Below, piece after piece: positions 44,245-53,905 of a DNA stretch of 64,000 bases. Source of the stretch: HB2-32-21 sp041603535 (GTDB taxonomy: Bacteria > Pseudomonadota > Gammaproteobacteria > Pseudomonadales > Porticoccaceae); contig JBFIEE010000010.1 in the NCBI GenBank assembly GCA_041603535.1, positions 1-64,000 on the forward strand, read 5' to 3'. Every line of letters begins with the position of its first letter. Within the stretch, counting starts at the first letter, position 1. The notes below the pieces were generated by a model. The model made no database searches, was not told where the DNA came from, and saw only the letters and a list, made by a program, of their open reading frames with translations. The position numbers and the translations under genes are program-made.

Positions 44245-44853
44245 ATGGCTGTAAAAGAAAGTTATCGCGCAAAAGGTCTCGATATATCTGAACTTGGTTT
44301 TCACAATATCGGCGTCTGGCCTTTACTTTTCCGTGTGTTGGTATGTGTCGCTGTATTATTTTTGGTGCTCGGATTAGGTTATTTTCTGCACGTAAAGGAT
44401 ATTTATATCACTCTGGACTCGGCTGTTGCGAAGGAAGACGTGTTGAGAAGCACGTATAAACAGAAAGCATTTGAGGCTGCGAATCTGGAGGAGTACAGGG
44501 AGCAGATGGCCGAAATTGAGGAGTCTTTTGGTGCGCTACTGGCGCAATTACCTGGCGATACTGAGGTGCCAAGTTTACTGGAAGATATTACCGAAATTGG
44601 TTACGGGAGCAGCCTTGATATTAAGACTATTTCTCTGCAACCGGAAAATGCTAAAGAGTTTTATGTGGAGCTGCCGATAAAGATCGTTGCTCAAGGGGGT
44701 TATCACGACGTGGGCACTTTTGTGAGTGGGATCGCTGGCTTGCCGAGAATAGTAACGTTACACAATTATTCGATCACGAGCGTGGACAAACAGAACAGAC
44801 TCGTTTTCGAAGTTGAAGCCAAAACATACCGTTATAAAGGACAGGACGATTAG
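44245..44853 (+). CDS. pilO: Type IV pilus assembly protein PilO
   Basis: 202 residues. One membrane span (VLVCVAVLFLVLGLGYFLHV), a coiled coil and a periplasmic domain containing QLPGDTEVPSLLEDITEIG, the usual PilO motif. Forms a heterodimer with PilN and contacts PilP. Three bases after pilN. Confidence 0.94.
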   Translation: MAVKESYRAKGLDISELGFHNIGVWPLLFRVLVCVAVLFLVLGLGYFLHVKDIYITLDSAVAKEDVLRSTYKQKAFEAANLEEYREQMAEIEESFGALLAQLPGDTEVPSLLEDITEIGYGSSLDIKTISLQPENAKEFYVELPIKIVAQGGYHDVGTFVSGIAGLPRIVTLHNYSITSVDKQNRLVFEVEAKTYRYKGQDD

Positions 44854-44856
44854 GTG

Positions 44857-45396
44857 ATGGATACCATCTCGTTATTTAGAACCGTTTCCATTGTTGGCCT
44901 GTGTTTATTGGCATTGGGCTGCGCCGGGCGAAGTGGGCACGAGGATTTACAGGCATTTATGCTTGAAGCCAGGAATCAGCCAGTGGGAGAAATTGAACCG
45001 TTACCGACGTTTGACCCATACGCGACCTTTAAATACAGTGCAGTTGCTTTCAGAAGTCCGTTCGATAAGCCGTTGACAGCGATATCAAAAACTCAACCCA
45101 GCGGGAAAACGGCAATTAAGCCCGACGAGAACAGAAAAAAAGAATTCCTGGAAAGCTTTAATTTCTCATCTTTTACGCTGACTGGCTCCATCGAAAAAGA
45201 CGGCACCATATGGTCCTTGCTCAACGACGGTGAAGGTGATGTGCATCGGGTGGCCCTCGGTAATTATCTGGGCAAAAACCACGGCAGGATTGTCGCTATC
45301 GCGGAGTCAAAAATTGATGTGGTCGAAATCGTTCCAGACGGCAAAGGTGGATGGGTGGAAAGGCCGAGGACGTTAGGCCTGAAGGAGAATGATTGA
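44857..45396 (+). CDS. pilP: Type IV pilus lipoprotein PilP
   Basis: 179 residues from ATG 44857 (a GTG three bases earlier is possible). Lipobox LALGC after a hydrophobic signal. The C-terminal beta domain (SFTLTGSIEKDGTIWSLL and VALGNYLGKNHGRI) is the family signature and links PilNO to the PilQ secretin. Confidence 0.94.
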   Translation: MDTISLFRTVSIVGLCLLALGCAGRSGHEDLQAFMLEARNQPVGEIEPLPTFDPYATFKYSAVAFRSPFDKPLTAISKTQPSGKTAIKPDENRKKEFLESFNFSSFTLTGSIEKDGTIWSLLNDGEGDVHRVALGNYLGKNHGRIVAIAESKIDVVEIVPDGKGGWVERPRTLGLKEND

Positions 45397-47651
45397 TGAG
45401 CTATTTTGGGGGATCAGGCATGAATGTAATTGGGTGGCCTTTGGGTAGGTTGAAAGCAGGGGTAAAGCTTATTGCAGCGGGTTGCCTGCTTTTCCAGGTC
45501 GCCTCGGCGCAAGCGGTGTCCTTGATTCAGGATATCAAGTTTTCGGCGCTCCCCGGCGACAAGTTTGAGGTGAAACTCGATTTTGACGGTCCTGCGCCTG
45601 AGCCGAAATCATACAAAATTGATTCTCCTGCACGAATAGTTCTGGATTTTGAGAACACGGATAGCGCGCTTAGCGAGAAAAAATATCCCCTGTCCTTTGA
45701 TAATGCCCAGAGTGTCGTGGTGCTGAGTGCGGGCGGTCGAACCCGGTTGATTGTTAACCTGCGAGAAACGGTGGCCTATGAAACGCACTCCAATGCGAAC
45801 AGCTTAACGTTGGCTGTCGGGGGAGCGGCTACAGCCGGTTCGGTCAGCGCTACCAACAAGCCCGGGATGGCGGTAAGTTCCGTACAGCAAGCGGCTGCTG
45901 GCAAGAGTTTTTCTCAGTCGGAGAATGCGGTTAAAAATGTTGATTTCAAGAGAGGGCAAAAAGGCGAAGGTTTGGTTTCTATTGACCTGAGCAACGCCAG
46001 GACTCCCGTGGACGTGGCACGGGTGGGCACTGACATCACCGTTAGCTTTTATCGCACAGACTTGCCTGAGGCCCTGAACAGGAAGCTTGACGTAGTCGAT
46101 TTCGCGACACCCATAAACAGTGTTGACGCCCAGCACGATGGTGCGACAACCAGGATAATTATTGCCGCGACGGGAGAGTATGATTACCTGGCTTATCAGG
46201 CCGACAATCAGTACGTAGTCAGCGTTAAGCCTTTGACAGCTCAGGAAAAAGAGCAAAAGTCCAAGTTCGAGTATGCAGGTGAAAAGCTTTCTTTAAATTT
46301 CCAGGATATTGAGGTTCGCTCAGTACTGCAGTTAATTGCTGATTTTACTGATCTTAACCTCGTCGCCAGCGATACTGTCACGGGCAATATAACCTTGCGT
46401 CTGCAAAACGTGCCATGGGATCAGGCACTCAGCATTGTCCTCAAGGCTAAGGGGCTGGACAAGCGCCAAGAAGGTAACGTATTGATGGTTGCGCCGGCTG
46501 TGGAGATTGCCGAACAGGAGCGCTTGCGGGTCGAAGCAAACAAACAACTGATCGAACTTGCGCCGCTGGTGACGGATTTTGTTCGCGTGCGTTACGCCGA
46601 TGCCGTTGAGCTTTTCGAGTTGTTTGATTCGAAGGATGGCGGTGGCGGTGGCGGTGGCGGTGGTGATAGAAATACCACATCAAGTATCCTGTCGCAGCGG
46701 GGTACGGCTATCGTTGATCAGCGCACCAATACCATCATTCTGACCGATGTACAGGAAAAAATTGATGAATTTCGTCGTCTGGTGGCGGAGATAGATATTC
46801 CCATTCGGCAGGTCGAGATTGAGGCGCGCATTATTATTGCCAGTACCGATTTTAGAAAAGAAATAGGAGTCCGGTGGGGTATCTCGGGTATTCGGCGCCC
46901 TGGAGACGATATACTATCTTTCGTAGGCACCCGGCAGGGTCAGAAAGCTGAGGGTGTGATTGATGCGTTCTCCATAGATGAATCGGAGATAGAGAGAGAT
47001 GATTTCGGCAATATCACAAAAGTAGAGAATGACCACGATTTAACCCTCGGTGAAAGCCTGGCGGTTGATCTCGGTGTTTCGGGACCTGCCGGTAGCTTCA
47101 GTCTCGGTCTGTTGAAAGACAATACCTTTATAGATATGGAGTTAAGCGCGCTGGAGAATGACGGTTTTGGAGAGATTATTTCCCAGCCAAAGGTGCTGAC
47201 CGGCGACAAGCAAAAGGCCATTATCAAGGCCGGTACTGAAATTGCTTATCAGTCGGGCACATCAAGTGGAGCGACAGAGGTAGAGTTTAAGGAAGCGGTG
47301 TTAAAGCTTGAAGTAACGCCGCAGATTACCCCGGACAACCGGATTATTATGGATCTGTTGATCAACCAGGATTCTGTTGGCCAGATTGTGCCGACGGCCC
47401 AGGGCGGCGCCGAGCCAACAATTGACGTGACTCAGATACAAACCCAGGCGTTGGTGGGAGACGGTCAGACCCTCGTTCTCGGCGGAATTTTTCAAATGGA
47501 AGAGATTAAGGGCGAGCAAAAAGTCCCGGTTTTGGGTGATATACCCTTCATTGGACGATTATTCAAAAATACCGTCTCTGATCGCACGAAGCGGGAAATT
47601 CTAATCTTTGTGACGCCGAGAATTATCAGCGATCCGCTTCTGGATCAATGA
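45396..47651 (+). CDS. pilQ: Type IV pilus secretin PilQ
   Basis: 751 residues. ATG 45396 follows AAGGAG and overlaps the pilP stop; a second ATG at 45420 is possible. Signal peptide, two AMIN domains (~35-115 and ~180-270) that bind peptidoglycan, an STN/N0 domain (LNFQDIEVRSVLQLIADFT), an N1 domain, then the secretin core ending QTLVLGGIFQMEEIKGEQ and PFIGRLFKN. A nine-glycine stretch, coded by alternating GGC/GGT at 46638-46664, lies between N-domains. It forms the outer-membrane pore for the pilus. Confidence 0.96.
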   Translation: MSYFGGSGMNVIGWPLGRLKAGVKLIAAGCLLFQVASAQAVSLIQDIKFSALPGDKFEVKLDFDGPAPEPKSYKIDSPARIVLDFENTDSALSEKKYPLSFDNAQSVVVLSAGGRTRLIVNLRETVAYETHSNANSLTLAVGGAATAGSVSATNKPGMAVSSVQQAAAGKSFSQSENAVKNVDFKRGQKGEGLVSIDLSNARTPVDVARVGTDITVSFYRTDLPEALNRKLDVVDFATPINSVDAQHDGATTRIIIAATGEYDYLAYQADNQYVVSVKPLTAQEKEQKSKFEYAGEKLSLNFQDIEVRSVLQLIADFTDLNLVASDTVTGNITLRLQNVPWDQALSIVLKAKGLDKRQEGNVLMVAPAVEIAEQERLRVEANKQLIELAPLVTDFVRVRYADAVELFELFDSKDGGGGGGGGGDRNTTSSILSQRGTAIVDQRTNTIILTDVQEKIDEFRRLVAEIDIPIRQVEIEARIIIASTDFRKEIGVRWGISGIRRPGDDILSFVGTRQGQKAEGVIDAFSIDESEIERDDFGNITKVENDHDLTLGESLAVDLGVSGPAGSFSLGLLKDNTFIDMELSALENDGFGEIISQPKVLTGDKQKAIIKAGTEIAYQSGTSSGATEVEFKEAVLKLEVTPQITPDNRIIMDLLINQDSVGQIVPTAQGGAEPTIDVTQIQTQALVGDGQTLVLGGIFQMEEIKGEQKVPVLGDIPFIGRLFKNTVSDRTKREILIFVTPRIISDPLLDQ

Positions 47652-48175
47652 CGGGGCAGCGGCAGCCCATATTCCTGGTCGGCCCCATGGGGGCCGGCAA
47701 GACCACAGTTGGTAGACAGCTCGCCAGGCTTCTGCATAAGGCTTTTATAGATCTGGATGCCGAGATTGAAGCCCGCAGTGGCGCCGATATTCCGTGGATT
47801 TTCGATGTCGAAGGGGAGGAAGGATTCCGCAAGCGTGAGACCAACATGCTGGCTGAGTTGGCGACAAAACAGGATGTTATTATCGCGACGGGCGGGGGCG
47901 TGGTGCTGAACCCTGACAATCGGAATGTAATGAGCAGCAGTGGGCTGATTGTCTATCTTGCGGTACCCGCGGACATTCTTTATGAGCGAACTTTATTAGA
48001 TACCAGGAGGCCGCTCCTGCAGGTAGAAAACAGGCGTGAAGTCATTGACGAATTGGTGACCCGGAGAGACCCTCTTTATCGGGAAGTTGCCGATATCATT
48101 TTTACCAGCGAGAATAACAGCCCAACGACTGCCGCTGAGAAGCTTAAGCTACTTATCCAGCAGGCGGGCGAATGA
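47648..48175 (+). CDS. aroK: Shikimate kinase
   Basis: 175 residues. P-loop VGPMGAGKTTVGRQLA, shikimate-binding DLDAEIEARSG and ATGGGVVLNPDNR, lid RRPLL. Overlaps the pilQ stop (ATGA), so it is translated with the pilus operon. Confidence 0.96.
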   Translation: MTGQRQPIFLVGPMGAGKTTVGRQLARLLHKAFIDLDAEIEARSGADIPWIFDVEGEEGFRKRETNMLAELATKQDVIIATGGGVVLNPDNRNVMSSSGLIVYLAVPADILYERTLLDTRRPLLQVENRREVIDELVTRRDPLYREVADIIFTSENNSPTTAAEKLKLLIQQAGE

Positions 48176-48226
48176 TGTGCTAGCATCGCCGCCTTCCCAT
48201 TAGTTGGTTCCAAGTGACGCCTGATC

Positions 48227-49300
48227 ATGCATAGCCTGACCGTTGAGCTAGGTGAGCGTAGCTACCCGATTTTGTTCGGTCGCGGGCTGTTGCGCCAGAA
48301 AGATATTCTGGCGCCGTTTCTCGGTCGTGACGGCGCGCTGGTTATTACCAACGAAACAATTGCTCCACTTTATCTGGATGTAGTCGATCAGGCACTTGGC
48401 GATTACAGGGTTGATCACCTGGTGCTTCCTGACGGTGAAAAATACAAAAACTTCGACACGCTAAACTTAATTTTTGACGCGCTCCTAAAGGATACTCACA
48501 GTCGAGATACCACCTTGATTGCGTTGGGCGGTGGCGTTGTCGGCGATATAACGGGATTTGCGGCAGCCTGCTATCAACGCGGCATTGCGTTTATTCAGCT
48601 GCCGACTACCTTGCTGGCTCAGGTTGATTCGTCTGTGGGCGGCAAAACAGCTGTAAATCACCGGCTTGGTAAGAACATGATAGGCGCCTTTCATCAACCG
48701 CGAGCGGTGCTGATTGATATCGATACGCTTAAGTCGTTGCCCGAGCGGGAGTTCAAAGCCGGGTTAGCAGAAGTGATTAAGTATGGCCTGATTCGTGATG
48801 AAGCGTTTTTTACCTGGTTAGAGGGCAATATAGAGCTTTTGTTGGCGGGCGATGAAGAGGCGTTGCTTCATGCTATTGAGACATCCTGTCGGCTGAAGGC
48901 ACAGATCGTCAGTGTAGACGAACGTGAGAGTGGGGTGCGCGCCATCCTTAATTTTGGTCACACTTTCGGCCATGCCATCGAAACGTTTCAGGCGTATCGC
49001 GAATGGGTACACGGCGAAGCGGTGGCTGCAGGTATGGTCATGGCCGCTGAACTGTCGGCTCGGATGGGGTGGTTGCGGCAGCGGGATGTCGATCGAATAC
49101 GGGCAATCCTGTTGCAGGCGGGCTTACCTGTTGCGCCCCCGCAAGGCATTAGCGAACAGCGATTTCTCGAGCTCATGGCGGTTGATAAGAAAGCCCTGGG
49201 CGGTGTCATTCGCCTGGTTCTATTAAAAGCAGTGGGTGATGCGATTGTAAGCGCAGATTATGATCAGTCAAAACTGAAAGAAGTGTTGAGTTTCCAGTAA
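48227..49300 (+). CDS. aroB: 3-dehydroquinate synthase
   Basis: 357 residues. NAD-binding ALGGGVVGDITGFAAACYQRG, substrate segment QLPTTLLAQVDSSVGGKTAV, and zinc ligands in the ILNFGHTFGHAIE region. Second step of the shikimate pathway. Follows aroK by 51 bases. Confidence 0.96.
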   Translation: MHSLTVELGERSYPILFGRGLLRQKDILAPFLGRDGALVITNETIAPLYLDVVDQALGDYRVDHLVLPDGEKYKNFDTLNLIFDALLKDTHSRDTTLIALGGGVVGDITGFAAACYQRGIAFIQLPTTLLAQVDSSVGGKTAVNHRLGKNMIGAFHQPRAVLIDIDTLKSLPEREFKAGLAEVIKYGLIRDEAFFTWLEGNIELLLAGDEEALLHAIETSCRLKAQIVSVDERESGVRAILNFGHTFGHAIETFQAYREWVHGEAVAAGMVMAAELSARMGWLRQRDVDRIRAILLQAGLPVAPPQGISEQRFLELMAVDKKALGGVIRLVLLKAVGDAIVSADYDQSKLKEVLSFQ

Positions 49301-49417
49301 ATCTCCGGCATTTGTCCCGCTCATGCCACCTGTGTAAAATGTCCCTCCTTTTGCCCCGTGCAGCGCTGTGTTGCTGGATTTAGCCTTTGTAACACAATGT
49401 TTTATAACGAGTTATTT

Positions 49418-52400
49418 ATGTCTAAAGGTTTGTACCGGCTCGACGAGTTTCGCGATAACTGCGGATTTGGTCTGATTGCTCATTTGAAGGGCCAAACCAG
49501 TCATCAATTACTACAAACAGCCATAGAGGCGCTGACCTGCATGACGCATCGCGGGGGTATCGCCGCGGACGGGAAAACGGGTGATGGCTGCGGACTATTA
49601 TTGCAAAAGCCCGATGGCTTTTTGCGCGCCATTGCCCTGGAGCAATTTGGCGCAGTATTGCCCGAGCGGTACGCGGTCGGCGTCATGATGCTTAACCCGG
49701 AAGAAACCGCCCGGCAACACGCAAAACATATCACGGAGCAGGAGCTGAGCCGTCAGGGGCTGAATGTCGTAGGTTGGCGTGAAGTTCCCACCGATAACAG
49801 CTGTCTGGGGGAAATAGCCCTGCGCACGCAACCGGTGATTGAGCACGTATTTATCGGTGCGCCGGAAGACATGGAGTCGTTGCGCTTTGATGCCCGACTT
49901 TTTGTAGCAAGGCGTCACATTGAAAAGCGCTTGAGCGAAGACAGACGTTTTTACGTAGCCAGTTTGTCGGCAGGGGTTATTTGTTACAAGGGCTTGATGA
50001 TGCCCGTTGATCTGCCGCACTTTTACCTGGATTTATCCGATACGCGCCTCGAAACCGCTATCTGTGTATTCCATCAGCGCTTTAGTACCAATACGCTGCC
50101 GGAATGGCCCCTTGCGCAGCCCTTTCGAATGCTTGCGCATAATGGCGAGATCAATACCATCGTGGGTAACAGGAATTGGTCTGTCGCCCGAACCGCCAAG
50201 TTCAATTCTCCACAAATACCTGATCTTGCCGACGTCGCGCCGCTGGTTAATCGTCTCGGATCAGATTCGTCGAGCCTCGATAATATGCTCGAAGTTATGG
50301 TCACTGGGGGCATTCCTCTCCACCGGGCGGTGAGAATGTTGATACCTCCTGCCTGGAACAATGTTGAAGATCGGGATCCGAATCAACGGGCCTTTTTTGA
50401 ATACCAGTCCATGCATATGGAGCCGTGGGACGGCCCGGCTGGACTGGTCATCACCGACGGACGCTACGCAATATGTGCGCTTGATCGGAACGGCTTGCGG
50501 CCATCGCGATGGATACTCACGGACGACGACTTCATTACCGTTGCTTCCGAGGTCGGTGTGCATGGCTACCGTCCGGAGGCGGTGGTGGCAAAGGGTCGTC
50601 TTGGACCTGGTGATATGCTGTCGATCGACGTCGTGGACGGAACCATGGAAACCCGTGAGGATATAGATCAGCGCCTCGCTGCGGCCCAGCCCTATCGTCG
50701 CTGGTTGCGCGAAGGTGCTCATGCCATTGAGTCCACTATGGATCAGGACGGTATGGATATCGAGGGGACATTGTCCCGGGAGAAAATCAGGCAGTACATG
50801 AAAATGTATGGCATCTCCCTCGAGGAACGGAACCAGGTATTCGTGCCGCTGGCCGAAGGCGCTCAGGAGGCGGTGGCGTCGATGGGTGATGATTCACCTA
50901 TGGCTGTGTTGTCGGAAAAGAACCGTAGTGTATTCGACTATTTTCGCCAGCAATTTGCCCAGGTGACTAATCCGCCGATTGATGCGCTGCGCGAAGGCAT
51001 CGCCATGTCTTTGAGTACTCAATTGGGTAAAGAGCGGAATATATTTGAGGAAACTCCGGAGCACGCTGGACGGATAAACCTTAATAGCCCGGTGTTGTCG
51101 CCGCGCAAGTACTATTCTCTCAAGCATAATAAGCACCCCGGTTACGAAGTGCGTAAATTTGGGCTCAATTATGATCCGGCGCAAGTGGATTTGCGCACGG
51201 CGTTGATTGCCCTGTGTTCTGATGTCGAGCAAGCGGTGAGAAGCGGGGCCACCATCTGCATCCTGTCAGACCACGATATTGAAATGGGCAAGATCCCCTT
51301 ACAGTCCGTATTCGCTGTCGGTGCAGTTCACAATCATTTAACTGTTAAGGGCTTGCGTTGCGACGCTAATATCATTGTCAGTACCGGGGCTGCACGGGAT
51401 CCTCATCAAATAGCAACGCTAATTGGTTGCGGAGCGACCGCGGTTTATCCCTATCTGAGCTATCACGTGCTCTACGATATGATTGAAAGCGGTGAGCTTG
51501 TCATTAATGTCGATACCGCGTTTAAGCACTACCGCCGAGGTATTAACAAAGGCCTGTTGAAAATATTGTCAAAAATGGGTATTTCCACCATCGCTTCTTA
51601 TCGAGGGGCAATGTTGTACGAAGCCATTGGTCTGGGCGATGAGATCATCGAGCTGTGCTTTCCCTGGTTGGTCAGCCGCATCCGTGGAGCCGAGTTTGTA
51701 GATTTCCAGAGCGACCAGCAGATCCTCGCTGAGCTCGCCTGGCGGGATCGCAAAGCGATTTCGCCGGGCGGTTTGTTTAAATATATTCACGGTGGGGAGT
51801 ATCACGCCTTCAACCCGGATGTTGTGCAGATTTTGCAAAAAGCGGTGCGCAGTGGCTGTTATGCCGATTGGCAAGCATACGCTGCACTGGTCAATGGTCG
51901 ACCGGTGGCGACCTTGCGCGATCTCATGCGCCTGAAAACGGGGGGCCATCCAATCCCGCTAGATGACGTCGAACCCGTTGAAAAAATAGTCGTGCGCTTT
52001 GATTCCGCCGGGATGTCGCTGGGCGCATTGTCGCCGGAGGCCCATGAGTCCCTTGCCGAAGCCCTCAATAGCCTGGGCGGGCGTTCAAATTCTGGGGAAG
52101 GGGGCGAAGACCCCAGGCGCTACGGCACGGTTCGAACGTCGAAAATCAAGCAGGTTGCTTCTGGACGCTTTGGTGTGACCCCGCATTATCTGGTTAACGC
52201 TGAAGTTATCCAGATCAAAATTGCGCAGGGCGCTAAACCCGGTGAGGGGGGACAACTACCTGGTGGCAAGGTAAACGAGCTGATTGCCTCTTTGCGTTAC
52301 TCGGTTCCGGGGGTGACATTGATTTCGCCGCCGCCACACCACGACATCTATTCGATAGAGGATCTCGCGCAGTTAATCTTTGACTTGAAGCAGGTTAATC

Positions 52401-53875
52401 CCCTGGCTTTGGTATCGGTGAAACTAGTGTCGCGCCCGGGCGTCGGTACCATCGCAGCCGGTGTCGCCAAGGCTTACGCTGATCTGATTACCATTTCCGG
52501 GTATGACGGGGGTACGGCTGCTAGCCCACTGACGTCGATACGCTATGCCGGTTCCCCCTGGGAACTAGGGCTTGCGGAAACACACCAGATGTTGCGAGCC
52601 AACGATCTGCGGGACAAAGTCAGAGTGCAGACCGACGGTGGTTTGAAGACAGGTCTGGATGTGGTCAAGGCGGCCATACTGGGTGCCGAGAGTTTTGGTT
52701 TCGGTACGGCACCGATGGTTGCCCTGGGTTGCAAATATTTGCGTATTTGCCATCTTAATAACTGCGCCACAGGTGTTGCAACTCAGGATCAAACGTTGCG
52801 GGAAGGTCACTATAAGGGCACGGTGGAGAATGCCAGAAACTTTTTCCTGTTCATTGCTCGGGAAGTCCGCGAATGGCTCGCTGCACTGGGAGTTGCCAGT
52901 TTGGCGGAGCTGATCGGCCGCGTCGATCTACTGGAAGTATTACCGGGCAACACCGCGCGGCAGCAAAAGGTTAACCTGGCACCGATATTACACAGCGACG
53001 AGTTTTTGGCGACCAAGCCGCAGTATTGTCAGGTTGCGCGCAACACGCCTTTTGACAGGGGTGAACTGGCCGAGCGGATGGTCGCGGATATGCTGCCTGC
53101 TATAGAAGGGGCGACGGGCGGGCATTATGAGTACACAGTTTCTAACTGCGATCGCACTATCGGTGCCCGCCTGAGTGGCGAAATCGCCAGGCGCCATGGC
53201 AATCAGGGTATGGCGACAGCGCCCCTCAGGTTGGCTCTTACCGGTGTCGCAGGACAGTCGCTTGGCGCCTGGAATGCTGGGGGGCTTGAAATTTATCTGT
53301 CCGGCGATGCCAACGATTATGTCGGCAAGGGTATGGCGGGTGGTAAGCTGGTTTTGTCGCCGCCCAGGGGCAGCACATTTGTCAGTAATGCCACCCCGAT
53401 TATGGGTAACACCTGCCTCTACGGAGCCACGGGCGGCAAGTTGTTCGCCTCTGGTCGCGCCGGGGAGCGTTTCGCGGTGCGTAATTCGGGAGCATACGCC
53501 GTTATCGAGGGCGCGGGAGACCACTGTTGCGAATACATGACCGGCGGCATTGTCGCGGTTCTGGGCGCCACTGGGTACAATTTCGGTGCTGGTATGACGG
53601 GCGGATTTGCCTATGTCCTCGATCTCGAACGCCGCTTCTATGATCGCGTCAATACCGAGCTGGTCGAGGTGCATCGCATTACCACCGAACCGCTGGAGAA
53701 TCAGCGGCACTTTCTCAAACGGATGATTGAAGAGTTCGTTGCCGAGACAGGCAGTGCCTGGGGCGTAGAACTGATCGATAATTTCGACGATTACGTCGCC
53801 AGCTTCTGGCTGGTCAAACCGAAATCGGCATCTCTGGCCAGTCTTTTCGAGAATACTCGTGCGCGCCCCGAGTAA
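49418..53875 (+). CDS. gltB: Glutamate synthase large subunit
   Basis: 1485 residues. The start at ATG 49418 gives a 14-residue propeptide, after which Cys15 (DNCGFGLIAHLKG) becomes the catalytic N-terminus of the glutaminase domain. The central domain spans ~residues 440-720, the FMN/TIM-barrel ~790-1170 with SGYDGGTAASPLTSIR, and the C-terminal beta-helix ~1240-1430. The 3Fe-4S cysteines are in GCKYLRICHLNNC at ~1104-1115. An in-frame extension from 49358 would add residues before the propeptide and is rejected. It works with gltD, 30 bases downstream, in GS-GOGAT ammonium assimilation. Confidence 0.96.
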   Translation: MSKGLYRLDEFRDNCGFGLIAHLKGQTSHQLLQTAIEALTCMTHRGGIAADGKTGDGCGLLLQKPDGFLRAIALEQFGAVLPERYAVGVMMLNPEETARQHAKHITEQELSRQGLNVVGWREVPTDNSCLGEIALRTQPVIEHVFIGAPEDMESLRFDARLFVARRHIEKRLSEDRRFYVASLSAGVICYKGLMMPVDLPHFYLDLSDTRLETAICVFHQRFSTNTLPEWPLAQPFRMLAHNGEINTIVGNRNWSVARTAKFNSPQIPDLADVAPLVNRLGSDSSSLDNMLEVMVTGGIPLHRAVRMLIPPAWNNVEDRDPNQRAFFEYQSMHMEPWDGPAGLVITDGRYAICALDRNGLRPSRWILTDDDFITVASEVGVHGYRPEAVVAKGRLGPGDMLSIDVVDGTMETREDIDQRLAAAQPYRRWLREGAHAIESTMDQDGMDIEGTLSREKIRQYMKMYGISLEERNQVFVPLAEGAQEAVASMGDDSPMAVLSEKNRSVFDYFRQQFAQVTNPPIDALREGIAMSLSTQLGKERNIFEETPEHAGRINLNSPVLSPRKYYSLKHNKHPGYEVRKFGLNYDPAQVDLRTALIALCSDVEQAVRSGATICILSDHDIEMGKIPLQSVFAVGAVHNHLTVKGLRCDANIIVSTGAARDPHQIATLIGCGATAVYPYLSYHVLYDMIESGELVINVDTAFKHYRRGINKGLLKILSKMGISTIASYRGAMLYEAIGLGDEIIELCFPWLVSRIRGAEFVDFQSDQQILAELAWRDRKAISPGGLFKYIHGGEYHAFNPDVVQILQKAVRSGCYADWQAYAALVNGRPVATLRDLMRLKTGGHPIPLDDVEPVEKIVVRFDSAGMSLGALSPEAHESLAEALNSLGGRSNSGEGGEDPRRYGTVRTSKIKQVASGRFGVTPHYLVNAEVIQIKIAQGAKPGEGGQLPGGKVNELIASLRYSVPGVTLISPPPHHDIYSIEDLAQLIFDLKQVNPLALVSVKLVSRPGVGTIAAGVAKAYADLITISGYDGGTAASPLTSIRYAGSPWELGLAETHQMLRANDLRDKVRVQTDGGLKTGLDVVKAAILGAESFGFGTAPMVALGCKYLRICHLNNCATGVATQDQTLREGHYKGTVENARNFFLFIAREVREWLAALGVASLAELIGRVDLLEVLPGNTARQQKVNLAPILHSDEFLATKPQYCQVARNTPFDRGELAERMVADMLPAIEGATGGHYEYTVSNCDRTIGARLSGEIARRHGNQGMATAPLRLALTGVAGQSLGAWNAGGLEIYLSGDANDYVGKGMAGGKLVLSPPRGSTFVSNATPIMGNTCLYGATGGKLFASGRAGERFAVRNSGAYAVIEGAGDHCCEYMTGGIVAVLGATGYNFGAGMTGGFAYVLDLERRFYDRVNTELVEVHRITTEPLENQRHFLKRMIEEFVAETGSAWGVELIDNFDDYVASFWLVKPKSASLASLFENTRARPE

Positions 53876-53905
53876 TCTGCATCGACAGTTTAAAAGGTTT
53901 GTATT

